Below are positions 36,910 through 45,341 of a DNA stretch of 64,000 bases, piece by piece. The translations under genes were made by a program, and so were the position numbers. The notes under the pieces are model-generated. The model was given only the letters and a program-made list of their open reading frames with translations. It ran no database searches and was not told the DNA's origin. The stretch comes from Bordetella parapertussis (GTDB lineage Bacteria > Pseudomonadota > Gammaproteobacteria > Burkholderiales > Burkholderiaceae_A), in NCBI GenBank assembly GCA_945862305.1, contig CAMAXF010000003.1:124001-188000 (forward strand). Direction: 5' to 3'. Every line of letters starts with the position of its first letter. Positions within the stretch are counted from its first letter, which is position 1.

Positions 36910-37845
36910 ATGACCACACTCTTCACCCACGACGCCTTTGCCGCCCATGAGATGGGGCCGCACCACCCAGAATCACCCGCGCGGGTTCGTGCAGTGTTGG
37001 CCGAACTACAGGCCACCGGCCTTTTGGACCGTCTCGATGTACAAGAGGCGCCCATGGCCCGCGACGAAGACATCCTTCGGGCCCACACCCCTGACCATTG
37101 GGAGGCGCTCAAGGCGGCCTCGCCGAGCAGTCGATACGCTGTCATCGATCCAGACACCGCCATGAACCCATTCACCTTAGAGGCCGTCTCGCGTGCCGCG
37201 GGGGCGGTCGTTGAGGGTGTGGAGGCCGTCGTTCAGGGCAGGGCGCAGACGGTCTTTTGCGCGGTTCGCCCGCCGGGTCACCATGCCGAGCGCGACCGCG
37301 CCATGGGATTTTGCTTTGTGAACAGCGTGGCGGTCGGTGCCCTGTACGCCACCCAGGCACTCGGCCTGTCTCGCGTGGCCGTGGTCGATTTTGATGTTCA
37401 CCATGGCAACGGCACCGAAGAAATTCTCGCGGACGTGCCGGGCGTGCTCATGGTCTCCACCTTTCAGCAGGGCATCTATCCAGGCCGCGGAGAGCGGCCC
37501 ATGGGCCAGAACATGGTCAATGTTCCGCTGCCCGGTGGAAGCGATGGCAAGGCCCTCCGAGCGGCCGTGCTTCAGGAATGGCTGCCCGCACTCAATGACT
37601 TCGCGCCGGAACTCATCATCATCTCTGCTGGGTTCGATGCCCACCGGGATGACCCCCTCGCAGGCCTGCGCTGGTCGGAGGCGGACTATGAGTGGGTGAC
37701 CGAGCAGTTGCTCGAGGTGGCGGCTCGCCATGGTGAGGGTCGCGTGGTCAGCAGCCTCGAAGGCGGCTATGAGGTGGCCGCGCTCGGGCGAAGCGTGGCC
37801 TGCCACGTGAGCGCCTTGATGCGATCGGAGACTGTCGAGGCCTAG
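36910..37845 (+). CDS. Histone deacetylase-like amidohydrolase
   Basis: A 311-residue zinc hydrolase of the class II HDAC/acetylpolyamine amidohydrolase family. The metal and catalytic motifs are intact: RPPGHHAERDRAMGFCFVN (His-His), VVDFDVHHGNGT (Asp and His zinc ligands), ISAGFDAHRDDP (Asp ligand), and LEGGYEVAALG. Substrates in bacteria include acetylated polyamines and possibly acetyl-lysine proteins. It follows DUF3299 by 9 bases, so it may be in that operon. Confidence 0.92.
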   Translation: MTTLFTHDAFAAHEMGPHHPESPARVRAVLAELQATGLLDRLDVQEAPMARDEDILRAHTPDHWEALKAASPSSRYAVIDPDTAMNPFTLEAVSRAAGAVVEGVEAVVQGRAQTVFCAVRPPGHHAERDRAMGFCFVNSVAVGALYATQALGLSRVAVVDFDVHHGNGTEEILADVPGVLMVSTFQQGIYPGRGERPMGQNMVNVPLPGGSDGKALRAAVLQEWLPALNDFAPELIIISAGFDAHRDDPLAGLRWSEADYEWVTEQLLEVAARHGEGRVVSSLEGGYEVAALGRSVACHVSALMRSETVEA

Positions 37846-37864
37846 CCTCCGATGGTCAGGGTGT

Positions 37865-38059
37865 TTAGGCCTTGGGCCGGTCGGCCCAGAGCGTGCCGCC
37901 AGTCGACCAGTCCTCTCGCTTGATGTCGTAGAAGAGGATGTCCACGGCCTCGGGGCTGCCACCCAGTGTGGCCACGGTGGCCTCTGTGAGGGCCTTGGCC
38001 AGGGCGCGCTTCTGTTCAGTGGTGCGTCCTTCGAAGAGTTCAACGCGAATGGTGGGCAT
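37865..38059 (-). CDS. 4-oxalocrotonate tautomerase family protein
   Basis: A 64-residue protein. Pro-1 after the initiator Met is the catalytic base (MPTIRVELFEGRT), and the family sequence EQKRALAKALTEATVATLG follows. The product is a small beta-alpha-beta unit that forms hexamers. The substrate is uncertain. It lies 17 bases downstream of a class II aldolase on the same strand, so the two may act in one pathway. Confidence 0.87.
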   Translation of the reverse strand: MPTIRVELFEGRTTEQKRALAKALTEATVATLGGSPEAVDILFYDIKREDWSTGGTLWADRPKA

Positions 38060-38076
38060 GGTTCCTCCTGTCGTTT

Positions 38077-38844
38077 CTATTGGTCAAAGTCGGAGTCGGT
38101 GCGGGCGAGGCTGCGCAGCAGGGCCGGCCATTCATCGATGCCCTCAGGGGCATTCTGAGGCCCAGTCCATTGCCGCTGGGTCAACGACACCACCGGAGCA
38201 GGAATGAGTCGAAGGCCGGCGGGGCTGGCTGCTGCGGTGAGTTGGATCTGGGCGGCGCGCTCAAAGAGGTGCATGAGCATGAAGGCCTCGGCCACCGTTC
38301 GACCCACCAGTAAAATGCCGTGGTTCTCGAGAATCACGCCATCTTTGTCTGCCAGTGTGGCGACCAGTCGCGCCTGTTCCTGCGCATCGAAGGCCAGGCC
38401 CTCGTAGGCGTGGCGACCGAGTCGGCCCACCAGGCGCATGGCGGGCTGCGAGCAGGGGAGCAGGTCTGCCCCGGTGGCTGCAAAGGCCTGGGCCCAGAAG
38501 GCGTGCAGGTGGAGCACACAGGTCACGTCCGGCCGGGCCGCGTGGATGCAGCCATGAATCGCAAAGCCGCTGGGGTTCACAGGTGCATTGCTGCCGTCGA
38601 CCACCGAGCCCTGCACATTCACCTTCACAAGGTTAGATGCGGTGACCTCCTTGAACTGAAGGCCGAAACGGTTGAGCAGGTAGTGCCCATGCTCGCCGGG
38701 AACGGCTGCAGAGATGTGGGTCCAGACCAGGTCATCCCAACCCCGGTGCGCCGACAGGCGGTAGGCCGCAGCAAGATCGCGGCGAATAGCGGCCTCTGAG
38801 ATTGGTGCGCCAACGCACTCTGGGTTGAAGGGCATGGATGACAC
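38077..38844 (-). CDS. Class II aldolase/adducin family protein
   Basis: A 255-residue zinc-dependent aldolase fold. Features are the DLAAAYRLSAHRGWDDLVWTHIS start, the phosphate/substrate loop around NPSGFAIHGCIHAARPDVTCVLHLHAFWAQAFAAT with the HxH zinc ligands, and the LENHGILLVG segment with the third His. Members include fuculose-1-phosphate aldolase relatives; many are uncharacterised. The start ATG at 38844 fits the family. Neighbour tautomerase downstream. Confidence 0.88.
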   Translation of the reverse strand: MSSMPFNPECVGAPISEAAIRRDLAAAYRLSAHRGWDDLVWTHISAAVPGEHGHYLLNRFGLQFKEVTASNLVKVNVQGSVVDGSNAPVNPSGFAIHGCIHAARPDVTCVLHLHAFWAQAFAATGADLLPCSQPAMRLVGRLGRHAYEGLAFDAQEQARLVATLADKDGVILENHGILLVGRTVAEAFMLMHLFERAAQIQLTAAASPAGLRLIPAPVVSLTQRQWTGPQNAPEGIDEWPALLRSLARTDSDFDQ

Positions 38845-39015
38845 AAACAGTTTTGCAAAAATGGAGTTTGCTGATGAGTGTAGAGGAATTGGGTGTCGTT
38901 CAATGTCCCAGCGCTAAATCTGCTTGCAGTCTCGTCGGGCTTTATGCAGACTCTCGCACACTGCTTTAACCAACTTTCTTGAGAGTGAGGCGCCTCGGTT
39001 CGCGGGGCATGAATC

Positions 39016-40308
39016 ATGTTATTGCGAGACCTGACCAGACTGGGCACTGCGCTGTTGTTCGGCAACATTGTCGGCGTGGCCACCGTAGGATTTCTCTCCA
39101 TCATTTTGTTTGCCTGGTCGGTCTGGAAGATTCCGATTGCCACGGATTTCGTGCCTTGGTCTGAGGCGAGTTATTCGCCAGTGCTCGCAGCCTTTATGTT
39201 CGGGGGAGCTCTTCTGGCCGGCTGGATATTCAGTCATTTGGAAGGTCCTCGATCCCATGGCCCAGCCGACACCATTGTTGCCATCAAGAATGACACTGAC
39301 ATTGAACTCAAGGGTGGATGGCTCACTTCGGCTCTGACACTGGTGAGCGTCTCATGCGGCGCTTCTGTCGGTCTGTTTGGTCCGATTGTGCATTTCGGCG
39401 CCTGCATCGGGTCTCTTCTGCAGCGGGCGTTTCGCTTGTTGTCCCGGAGCCTGTTGCTGGCTGCGGGGGGCGCTGCAGCGATCGCTGCACTTTTTTCTGC
39501 TCCGATTGCGGCCAGTATCTTCGCCCACGAGATGTTGTTGCGCCGGTTTCGCTCCAGTGAGTCAGCGCCGCTGGTGGTGGCAGCCTTGGGTGGCTTTTTC
39601 GCCTCGGTGATGCTGCTCGGATCAGACCGCAAGCTGCTGAAAATCGTAGGCGAACCGCTCGATGTCAGCCCAGAGTCTTTGGCCCTTGCTGTTGTGCTCG
39701 GACTGCTGTGTGGCTTGGCTTCTACCCTATACATCTATCTGCTCACGCGGGGCCCCAAGTTGGCGAACGCCACAAAGATTCCGTCCTTGTTTCGCCCACT
39801 TGTTCCAGCGACCATTCTCTATCTGGTGTCACCATTTTTTCCGCAGCTCATTGGCCCTGGTCTTGGTGCCGTGAACATGGCTCTGGCCGGCCAGTTTGGG
39901 CTGGTGCTCCTCCTCCTTTTGGTCTTTCTAAAAATCTTCGCTGCAGCGCTCTGTCGTTCATTTGGATTCCACGGCGGCATTTTTCTACCCGCCGTCTTTT
40001 TTGGTGCCATGCTGGGTGGAATGATTGACGCAGCCCTGGGCGGCGGGCATCACATGTATGCCTTGTTGGGTGCCGCTGCCTGTGCGGGCTCTGCGATCGG
40101 CGCGCCAATCGCTGCCGTGGTCATCATCTTCGAGATGAGCGGCGATTACCGCTTTATTGTTCTGGCGATGGTGGCGGTGGCCGTGTCGTGCCAGGTGAGC
40201 CGCACCTTGATCGGGCGCTCGGTCTGGGATCGGTCATTGTTCTTGAGGGGCATCGATACCGACGATGAGCCCAGGCCACCTAGCGCAGGTGATCGTCGCC
40301 CAGGTTGA
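39016..40308 (+). CDS. ClC family chloride channel/transporter homologue, variant selectivity motif
   Basis: A 430-residue membrane protein of the ClC fold. GPRSHGPAD stands in place of the GSGIP loop, SCGASVGLFGP (residues 114-123) in place of GREGP, and GFHGGIFLPAVFFGA in place of GxFxP. The gating glutamate of GREGP is replaced by Phe (GLFGP), so proton-coupled exchange of the usual kind is not expected. No C-terminal CBS domains. It converges with a paralogue carrying the same replacement and overlaps it by 29 bases. Confidence 0.85.
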   Translation: MLLRDLTRLGTALLFGNIVGVATVGFLSIILFAWSVWKIPIATDFVPWSEASYSPVLAAFMFGGALLAGWIFSHLEGPRSHGPADTIVAIKNDTDIELKGGWLTSALTLVSVSCGASVGLFGPIVHFGACIGSLLQRAFRLLSRSLLLAAGGAAAIAALFSAPIAASIFAHEMLLRRFRSSESAPLVVAALGGFFASVMLLGSDRKLLKIVGEPLDVSPESLALAVVLGLLCGLASTLYIYLLTRGPKLANATKIPSLFRPLVPATILYLVSPFFPQLIGPGLGAVNMALAGQFGLVLLLLLVFLKIFAAALCRSFGFHGGIFLPAVFFGAMLGGMIDAALGGGHHMYALLGAAACAGSAIGAPIAAVVIIFEMSGDYRFIVLAMVAVAVSCQVSRTLIGRSVWDRSLFLRGIDTDDEPRPPSAGDRRPG

Positions 40309-41602
40309 CTCCGCGCAGCATGAGTTGACGGTCGAAGAGTGATCGACCGGCCAAGGCTCTCGAAAACTGATTGGCTGTTACTACACTGATCATGCCCAGC
40401 ACGGCCCACTCATAGCTGCCCGTGAGTTCAAAGACGATCATCACTGCGGCCAGGGGTGCTCCAATGACGGCCGCGATGCAACTGGCCGCCCCCAAGATCG
40501 CAAAATTTGACGATGCTGGGTCAATCCCGGGAAGGCTCACGTCCAAGATGGCTCCGGAAAGTGCCCCGATGAAAAGGGCTGGCGCAAAAACACCCCCGAA
40601 CATGCCAAAGCCAATGCACAGGCTTGTGGCCACGATTTTCAGCGCGATCAGACACAGCAAAAGCACCAGACTGAGCTTGCCGGCCAGCGCAAGGTCCACG
40701 GAGCCAAGGCCGTGGCCCAGAAGGTGGGGAAAGAAAGGTGAGATCAAGAACAAGAAGGCCGCTGGCACCAGCGGACGCCATTGCAAGGGAATGCTGGTGC
40801 GCTTGGCCCAGCCCGGTGACGCTGTGACTGCCCGAATGTAGATGACCGAGGCGATGCCGCTCGAGATGCCCACACCAATGGCCAGAAAGAAGGTGGGCAA
40901 AGTGAGGGCCGGCGTGGATTGGATGTCAAAGAGGCGCTGGTCACCCACCCATGCGTGCGCAATCCATTGGGCACCGAAGGCGGCCGCGATGACTGGGCCC
41001 GCGCCGAATGCACCAAAGCGCCGAATGATGGCCTCGTGCGCCAAAATGGCCGCCCCGATGGGGGCAGAGAAAACGGCTGCGATGGCAGCGGCTGCGCCGC
41101 TGCCCAGAATCACGTCTGTGGGCAGCCTTTGAGACAGGTTGTGAGACCAGCGCATCACGACTGTGCTGATATAGCCGCCAAAGTGCATCAGGGGCCCGAA
41201 AATGCCGATGGATGCGCCCCCCGAGAGGTTCACGGTGGCCAGCAGGGTGGACAGGGCGCCTGATCGCACACTTGGATTTTCGTTCCGTTGGGCCGCCAGA
41301 ATGAGATCTGCAGGGCCATGAGGCCGGCCGGCCTCAAGAAGCAGCAGGATGCGGCCAGAGATCAATGCGGCGATGAGCAGGGCCACGCCCACCGCGGGGC
41401 TTAGGGATAGTGTGTTCAATGCGAGGATGCTCGGCAGGGGTACTTGCCAGAGCGAGTTGAAGTATTCAACAACTGCAAAAAGCCCAAGGGCGATGCTCCC
41501 GACCAGCATGCCGAGGAAGAGCGACGATGTGATTGCCCCGAGCCGAATCCACAGGCCCCAATCCTTCGACCCGGGGCTCTCTGAGGGTGGTTTCTGATTC
41601 AA
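40280..41602 (-). CDS. Second ClC family homologue with the same variant motif
   Basis: A 440-residue ClC-fold protein. It has AGRPHGPADLIL, SGGASIGIFGP (residues 127-137; Phe at the gating-glutamate position), AAAAIAAVFSAPIGAAILAHE, and GMFGGVFAPALFIGA. It is clearly related to its neighbour over the whole length, so the pair probably arose by duplication followed by inversion, or was acquired together. It overlaps the neighbour's 3' end by 29 bases and is followed on its own strand, upstream by 4 bases, by no other gene; the channel gene at 41606 runs into it, so they may be one transcript. Confidence 0.85.
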   Translation of the reverse strand: MNQKPPSESPGSKDWGLWIRLGAITSSLFLGMLVGSIALGLFAVVEYFNSLWQVPLPSILALNTLSLSPAVGVALLIAALISGRILLLLEAGRPHGPADLILAAQRNENPSVRSGALSTLLATVNLSGGASIGIFGPLMHFGGYISTVVMRWSHNLSQRLPTDVILGSGAAAAIAAVFSAPIGAAILAHEAIIRRFGAFGAGPVIAAAFGAQWIAHAWVGDQRLFDIQSTPALTLPTFFLAIGVGISSGIASVIYIRAVTASPGWAKRTSIPLQWRPLVPAAFLFLISPFFPHLLGHGLGSVDLALAGKLSLVLLLCLIALKIVATSLCIGFGMFGGVFAPALFIGALSGAILDVSLPGIDPASSNFAILGAASCIAAVIGAPLAAVMIVFELTGSYEWAVLGMISVVTANQFSRALAGRSLFDRQLMLRGVNLGDDHLR

Positions 41603-41605
41603 AAT

Positions 41606-42448
41606 TTAGCGGGCACCCGAGGCCTTCTGTTCCTCGAGAATTTTTCGAATGACGACGACGTCTGCGTGGACTGCAGAGAGTTCTTGGCGGATGGTTTGGA
41701 GGTCGTTGCCCTCGACCGCCTGTTCATCGGAATGAATGGCGTTGAGCGAATTCACAATCACGGCAATGAAGAGGTTCAGAACCGTGAATGTCGCTGTCAG
41801 AATGAAAACAATGAAGAAGATCCAGGCGTACGGATAGACATCCATGATGGGCCGCGCGATGTCGCCGGACCAGCCCTCGAGGGTCATGACCTGGAAGAGC
41901 GTGAAGAGACTTCGTCCGAGGTCCCCGAACAATTCCGGAAATGCCTGGCCGAACAACTTTGTGGTGATGACCGCGCAGACATAAAAAAGAATGGCAACCA
42001 GTCCGATGACGGAGGCCATGCCTGGAATGGCTGACAGCAATGCGCCGACGACGCGCCGAATGCTCGGAATTTTGTTGATGAGGCGCAGCACCCGCAACAC
42101 CCGCAGCGATCGCAGCACCGCGAATGGGCCCGAGGCCGGAATGAGGGCGATCCCCACCACAACGAAGTCGAAGACGGACCACGGATCTTTGAAGAACCGC
42201 CAGCCTCTAGCGAGCAGCAGGCAGACGATCTCCGCCACGAAGACCGTTAGGATGGCGTGGTCGGCTGCGATGAGGGTCTCGCCGTAGGCCGCCATGATGG
42301 TTGGACTGGTTTCCATTCCGAGGATGGCTGCATTGATAAGGATCAACACGATGATGGTGTTCTGAACCCATGCCTGTCCCCAGAAGCGCTCGATGGCGGC
42401 TTTCCATGGGGGTAGCTGGGGATCAATGGTTGGCGAAGTGCTGGTCAT
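41606..42448 (-). CDS. Bacterial voltage-gated cation channel (NaChBac-like)
   Basis: A 280-residue six-helix ion channel. S4 is VLRSLRVLRVLRL (residues 111-123) with regularly spaced arginines; the pore loop has FQVMTLEGWSGD (filter 189-196); S6 is followed by an acidic, heptad-like C-terminal coiled coil (about 240-277) as in BacNav tetramers. Known sodium-selective channels have TLESWS; here the serine is Gly and a downstream Asp is added, so ion selectivity may differ. ATG at 42448 is chosen because the upstream 41 codons have no channel-like sequence. It is probably cotranscribed with the downstream ClC gene (3-base gap). Confidence 0.88.
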   Translation of the reverse strand: MTSTSPTIDPQLPPWKAAIERFWGQAWVQNTIIVLILINAAILGMETSPTIMAAYGETLIAADHAILTVFVAEIVCLLLARGWRFFKDPWSVFDFVVVGIALIPASGPFAVLRSLRVLRVLRLINKIPSIRRVVGALLSAIPGMASVIGLVAILFYVCAVITTKLFGQAFPELFGDLGRSLFTLFQVMTLEGWSGDIARPIMDVYPYAWIFFIVFILTATFTVLNLFIAVIVNSLNAIHSDEQAVEGNDLQTIRQELSAVHADVVVIRKILEEQKASGAR

Positions 42449-42620
42449 GATGGATGGCAAATGTGAATAAAGAGGCCCAGTTAGATTACACCGGTGCAGC
42501 GCAATCAAATTCTGGCAAATCCAACGCCGAACCCTTTGTTGGACTGAGCGTCGCTCTCCCGACCGGCGCATGGCCCTCTGGGGGGGGGCTAGGGTTTTCG
42601 TGAACCTTTTGCGAGACGAC

Positions 42621-42649
42621 TTGTCTATGTAAAGTTAAGCCGATAGACT
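42621..42649 (+). promoter_or_regulatory. Promoter of the DUF1538 operon
   Basis: TTGTCT (42621-42626) and TAGACT (42644-42649) with a 17-base spacer, 36 bases before the start of the DUF1538 gene. The rest of the 237-base gap between the channel and this gene holds nothing else recognised; a G run stands at about 42581-42588. Confidence 0.6.
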
Positions 42650-42685
42650 CCACCCAGCCAAAAAGGCTTTTCAGTGGAGGGCTTT

Positions 42686-44497
42686 ATGCCACGTTCTATT
42701 CGTTTCGGTGATTACGTCCAGGCCATCACGGTCGACTCGGACGAAATCGCTTATTCCAAGCTCATGTCCCGTCCGTTGTTCGATCAGCAGGGCAACGAGG
42801 TTCCACAAAAGCCGGAAAAGCTTCGGCTCGGGGGCATGGATGTCTACAAACTACTCCAACCCTACCTCTCTGTGCGGTTCATGGAGCAGGCCAAGGCCGT
42901 GGTTCCGTTGGCGGCCTACCTGGCGCTCTTCCAGCTGCTGGTGCTGAACCAGAGCATTCAAGACTCTGCCACGTTGGGCCTGGGCTTACTCGCGGTGATG
43001 GTCGGGCTCATGATCTTCCTCGAAGGCCTGAAGCTGGGCCTGATGCCGTTTGGAGAAATCATTGGCAGCAAGCTGCCAACCAAGCTACCGCTGTTTGGGG
43101 TGCTGTTCATTGCCTTCCTGCTGGGCATCGGCGTGACCTTCGCCGAGCCCGCCATTGGCGCCCTGCAGGTGGCTGGCCAGATTGTGGACCCGAAGAACGC
43201 GCCCTATCTCTATACGCTGCTCAATGATCGGGTGGATGCCACGGTGTTGGTGGTGGGCGTGGGTGTGGGCATTGCGGCCGTGATCGGCACCATGCGCTTC
43301 CTTTACAACTGGAGCCTCAAGCCCCTCATTTATTTAAGCCTCATTCCTTGCGTGCTGCTCACGGGCTATGCCTTTGTGAACCCAGACCTCCGCACCATGA
43401 TTGGCCTGGCCTGGGACTGCGGTGCAGTCACCACCGGGCCCGTGACGGTGCCCTTGGTTCTGGCTCTGGGCATCGGTGTGGCCACTGCGGGCGGTGCTGG
43501 CGACAGCAAGCTGCAGGGCTTCGGCATCGTAACCCTGGCCTCTCTCTTTCCCATCATGGCAGTACTCGGCCTGGCGATCTTCTATCAGGTGACTGTGCCG
43601 GTGGAGACGATTCTTGCCGAAGCCGCGGCCAAACAGGCCTCACTCGCGGCCGCTGCTGCAGCCACGGGCCCTGTGGACTGGTGGACAGTCTCCCCGGGCA
43701 TGGAGGTGGTGGGTGGCATTCGGGCCATCGTGCCGCTCGTCATCTTCCTGATGATCGTGCTCTTCATCGTGCTGCGCGAGAAACTGCCCAATGCCTTCAT
43801 CATTTTCTACGGCATCTTCTTGTCGGTGCTGGGCATGTGTGTCTTCAGCGTGGGCCTCACCTACGGTCTGGCCAAGCTGGGTGACGGCGCGGGCGGATTG
43901 GTGCCAGGCCTGTTCACGGCCATTGAATCCATGCCGAATGCGCCCCTGTATTCAGCGGGTGTGGGCATCTTCATTGCGGCACTGTTCGCCTGGATTCTTG
44001 GCTTCGGTGCAACCTTGGCTGAGCCGGCGCTCAACGCACTGGGCCTGACAGTTCAGAACCTGACCAACGGCTCCTTCAAGAAGTCGATGCTGATGTATTC
44101 GGTGTCCTTCGGTGTGGCCATCGGCATCATGCTGGGTATTGTCAAGCTCATCTTTGACTTCAGCATTCTTTACATCCTGATTCCTGGGTATGTCTTGGGC
44201 GTGATCCTCACCTACATGTCCACAGAGGAATTTGTGAACGTGGGATGGGACAGTGCTGGCGTGACCACGGGTCCCGTCACGGTGCCGCTGGTGCTTGCCA
44301 TGGGCCTGGGCTTCGGCAAGGCTGTGGGCGCGGTCGAAGGCTTCGGCATCCTGGCTGCTGCCTCGATCTGCCCGATTGTGTCGGTCCTGGCACTCGGTGT
44401 GTTCGTGCAGTGGAAGGTGAAGCGTGAGAACGACAGGGCGATGGCCGAGGCTGATGCAGAGACAAAAGCTGCTGCTCAGGCTTCGTCGGCAAGATGA
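42686..44497 (+). CDS. DUF1538 family membrane transporter
   Basis: A 603-residue integral membrane protein with two homologous halves, each with several helices and the repeated motif GVTFAEPAIGALQ / GATLAEPALNALG and WDCGAVTTGPVTVPLVLALG / WDSAGVTTGPVTVPLVLAMG. This inverted- or tandem-repeat structure suggests a transporter; the substrate is unknown. The ATG at 42686 has GGAGG at the right distance; the upstream GTG does not. Two PII-like genes and a coiled-coil gene follow. Confidence 0.88.
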   Translation: MPRSIRFGDYVQAITVDSDEIAYSKLMSRPLFDQQGNEVPQKPEKLRLGGMDVYKLLQPYLSVRFMEQAKAVVPLAAYLALFQLLVLNQSIQDSATLGLGLLAVMVGLMIFLEGLKLGLMPFGEIIGSKLPTKLPLFGVLFIAFLLGIGVTFAEPAIGALQVAGQIVDPKNAPYLYTLLNDRVDATVLVVGVGVGIAAVIGTMRFLYNWSLKPLIYLSLIPCVLLTGYAFVNPDLRTMIGLAWDCGAVTTGPVTVPLVLALGIGVATAGGAGDSKLQGFGIVTLASLFPIMAVLGLAIFYQVTVPVETILAEAAAKQASLAAAAAATGPVDWWTVSPGMEVVGGIRAIVPLVIFLMIVLFIVLREKLPNAFIIFYGIFLSVLGMCVFSVGLTYGLAKLGDGAGGLVPGLFTAIESMPNAPLYSAGVGIFIAALFAWILGFGATLAEPALNALGLTVQNLTNGSFKKSMLMYSVSFGVAIGIMLGIVKLIFDFSILYILIPGYVLGVILTYMSTEEFVNVGWDSAGVTTGPVTVPLVLAMGLGFGKAVGAVEGFGILAAASICPIVSVLALGVFVQWKVKRENDRAMAEADAETKAAAQASSAR

Positions 44498-44545
44498 CCA
44501 TTCTGATAACCGTGAACCAAACGTACTTTTTTGAGGGAGCCAACA

Positions 44546-44926
44546 ATGGCCAAGCGTAAATTAGTCAACCTGACTGAAGTCTCCTTGATCACCTGTGTGG
44601 TCCAAAAGGGAATGGCAGATGCCATCAACCAGTCGCTTTTAGATGCAGGTGTTCAAGGCGCCACTGTCCACCAGGGCGTCGGCACGGGTATCCGAGAGAA
44701 GATGGGCTTTCTCGGTGTGGCCGTGGAGGTTGAGCGCGAGATCATCAGCGTGCTGGTGGCCAAGGACCAACTCACCCGCATCTTTGAGCGCATTTATCTG
44801 GCCGGTCGTCTGGACACGCCGGGCATGGGCTATGTCTATGCCACTCCGCTGGTTCAGGCTGCCACCTATGTGCCGGCGCACCTCTTGGAGGACCGCGCCC
44901 AGGGCAGCATGGGAGCCATGGCATGA
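44546..44926 (+). CDS. PII-like signalling protein A
   Basis: A 126-residue ferredoxin-like protein with PII features: LTEVSLITCVVQKGMADAINQSLLDAGVQGATV, a long T-loop-like stretch (VGTGIREKMGFLGVAVE), EREIISVLVAKDQLTRIFERI and a B-loop-like LDTPGMGYVYATPL. It lacks the uridylylated tyrosine of GlnB. It is encoded directly after the DUF1538 transporter and overlaps PII-like B, so it probably senses a nucleotide or metabolite and gates that transporter. Confidence 0.8.
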   Translation: MAKRKLVNLTEVSLITCVVQKGMADAINQSLLDAGVQGATVHQGVGTGIREKMGFLGVAVEVEREIISVLVAKDQLTRIFERIYLAGRLDTPGMGYVYATPLVQAATYVPAHLLEDRAQGSMGAMA

Positions 44927-45309
44927 GTCTCTCAACCTTCAAGAAGATTCCAGAGGGGGTGGTTCTCGACTACACCCGGGAAATCACCGTCATTCTCTAC
45001 GAGGGTGGCGCAGCCGACGTTGCGAAACTGTTGCTCGATCGCGGCATCACCGAGGTCTTCTATGACGCGGTCCGCGGTGCGCCTCTGGGGCGGGCCTCTG
45101 AGTCTTCGGGCCTGCCAGAGATCCCCAAGACGGAACAGTTGCATGCCGTCGTGGCCGCGGATCAGGCCGACTACATCATGGCCCTGATCTACGAGGCTGC
45201 AGAGCTCTTTAAACCCCAGCGCGGCATTGTGTTTGTGAATAAGTTGCTGATGTCGACGCGTCACAAACTCCCATCCGAACAAGAACTCGCAGCCCGGGCG
45301 GCCGCGTAA
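44923..45309 (+). CDS. PII-like signalling protein B
   Basis: A 128-residue protein distantly related to its neighbour (VLDYTREITVILYEGGAADVAKLLLDRGITEVFYDAVRG, then ADQADYIMALIYEAAELFKPQRGIVFVNKLLM). The alternating strand/helix pattern and the C-terminal RGIVFVNKL strand resemble PII proteins. The T-loop region carries GRASESSGLPEIPKTEQ. The start overlaps the stop of PII-like A, so the two may form mixed trimers. Confidence 0.72.
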   Translation: MSLSTFKKIPEGVVLDYTREITVILYEGGAADVAKLLLDRGITEVFYDAVRGAPLGRASESSGLPEIPKTEQLHAVVAADQADYIMALIYEAAELFKPQRGIVFVNKLLMSTRHKLPSEQELAARAAA

Positions 45310-45341
45310 TTCATCCAGACATCCTCTAGGAGCCACAAAAC

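Noticed and set aside
38845-39015. Possible regulatory RNA or terminator between the aldolase and ClC genes
   Set aside because: Only short imperfect repeats (ACTCTC ... GAGAGT) with no T run; nothing convincing seen.
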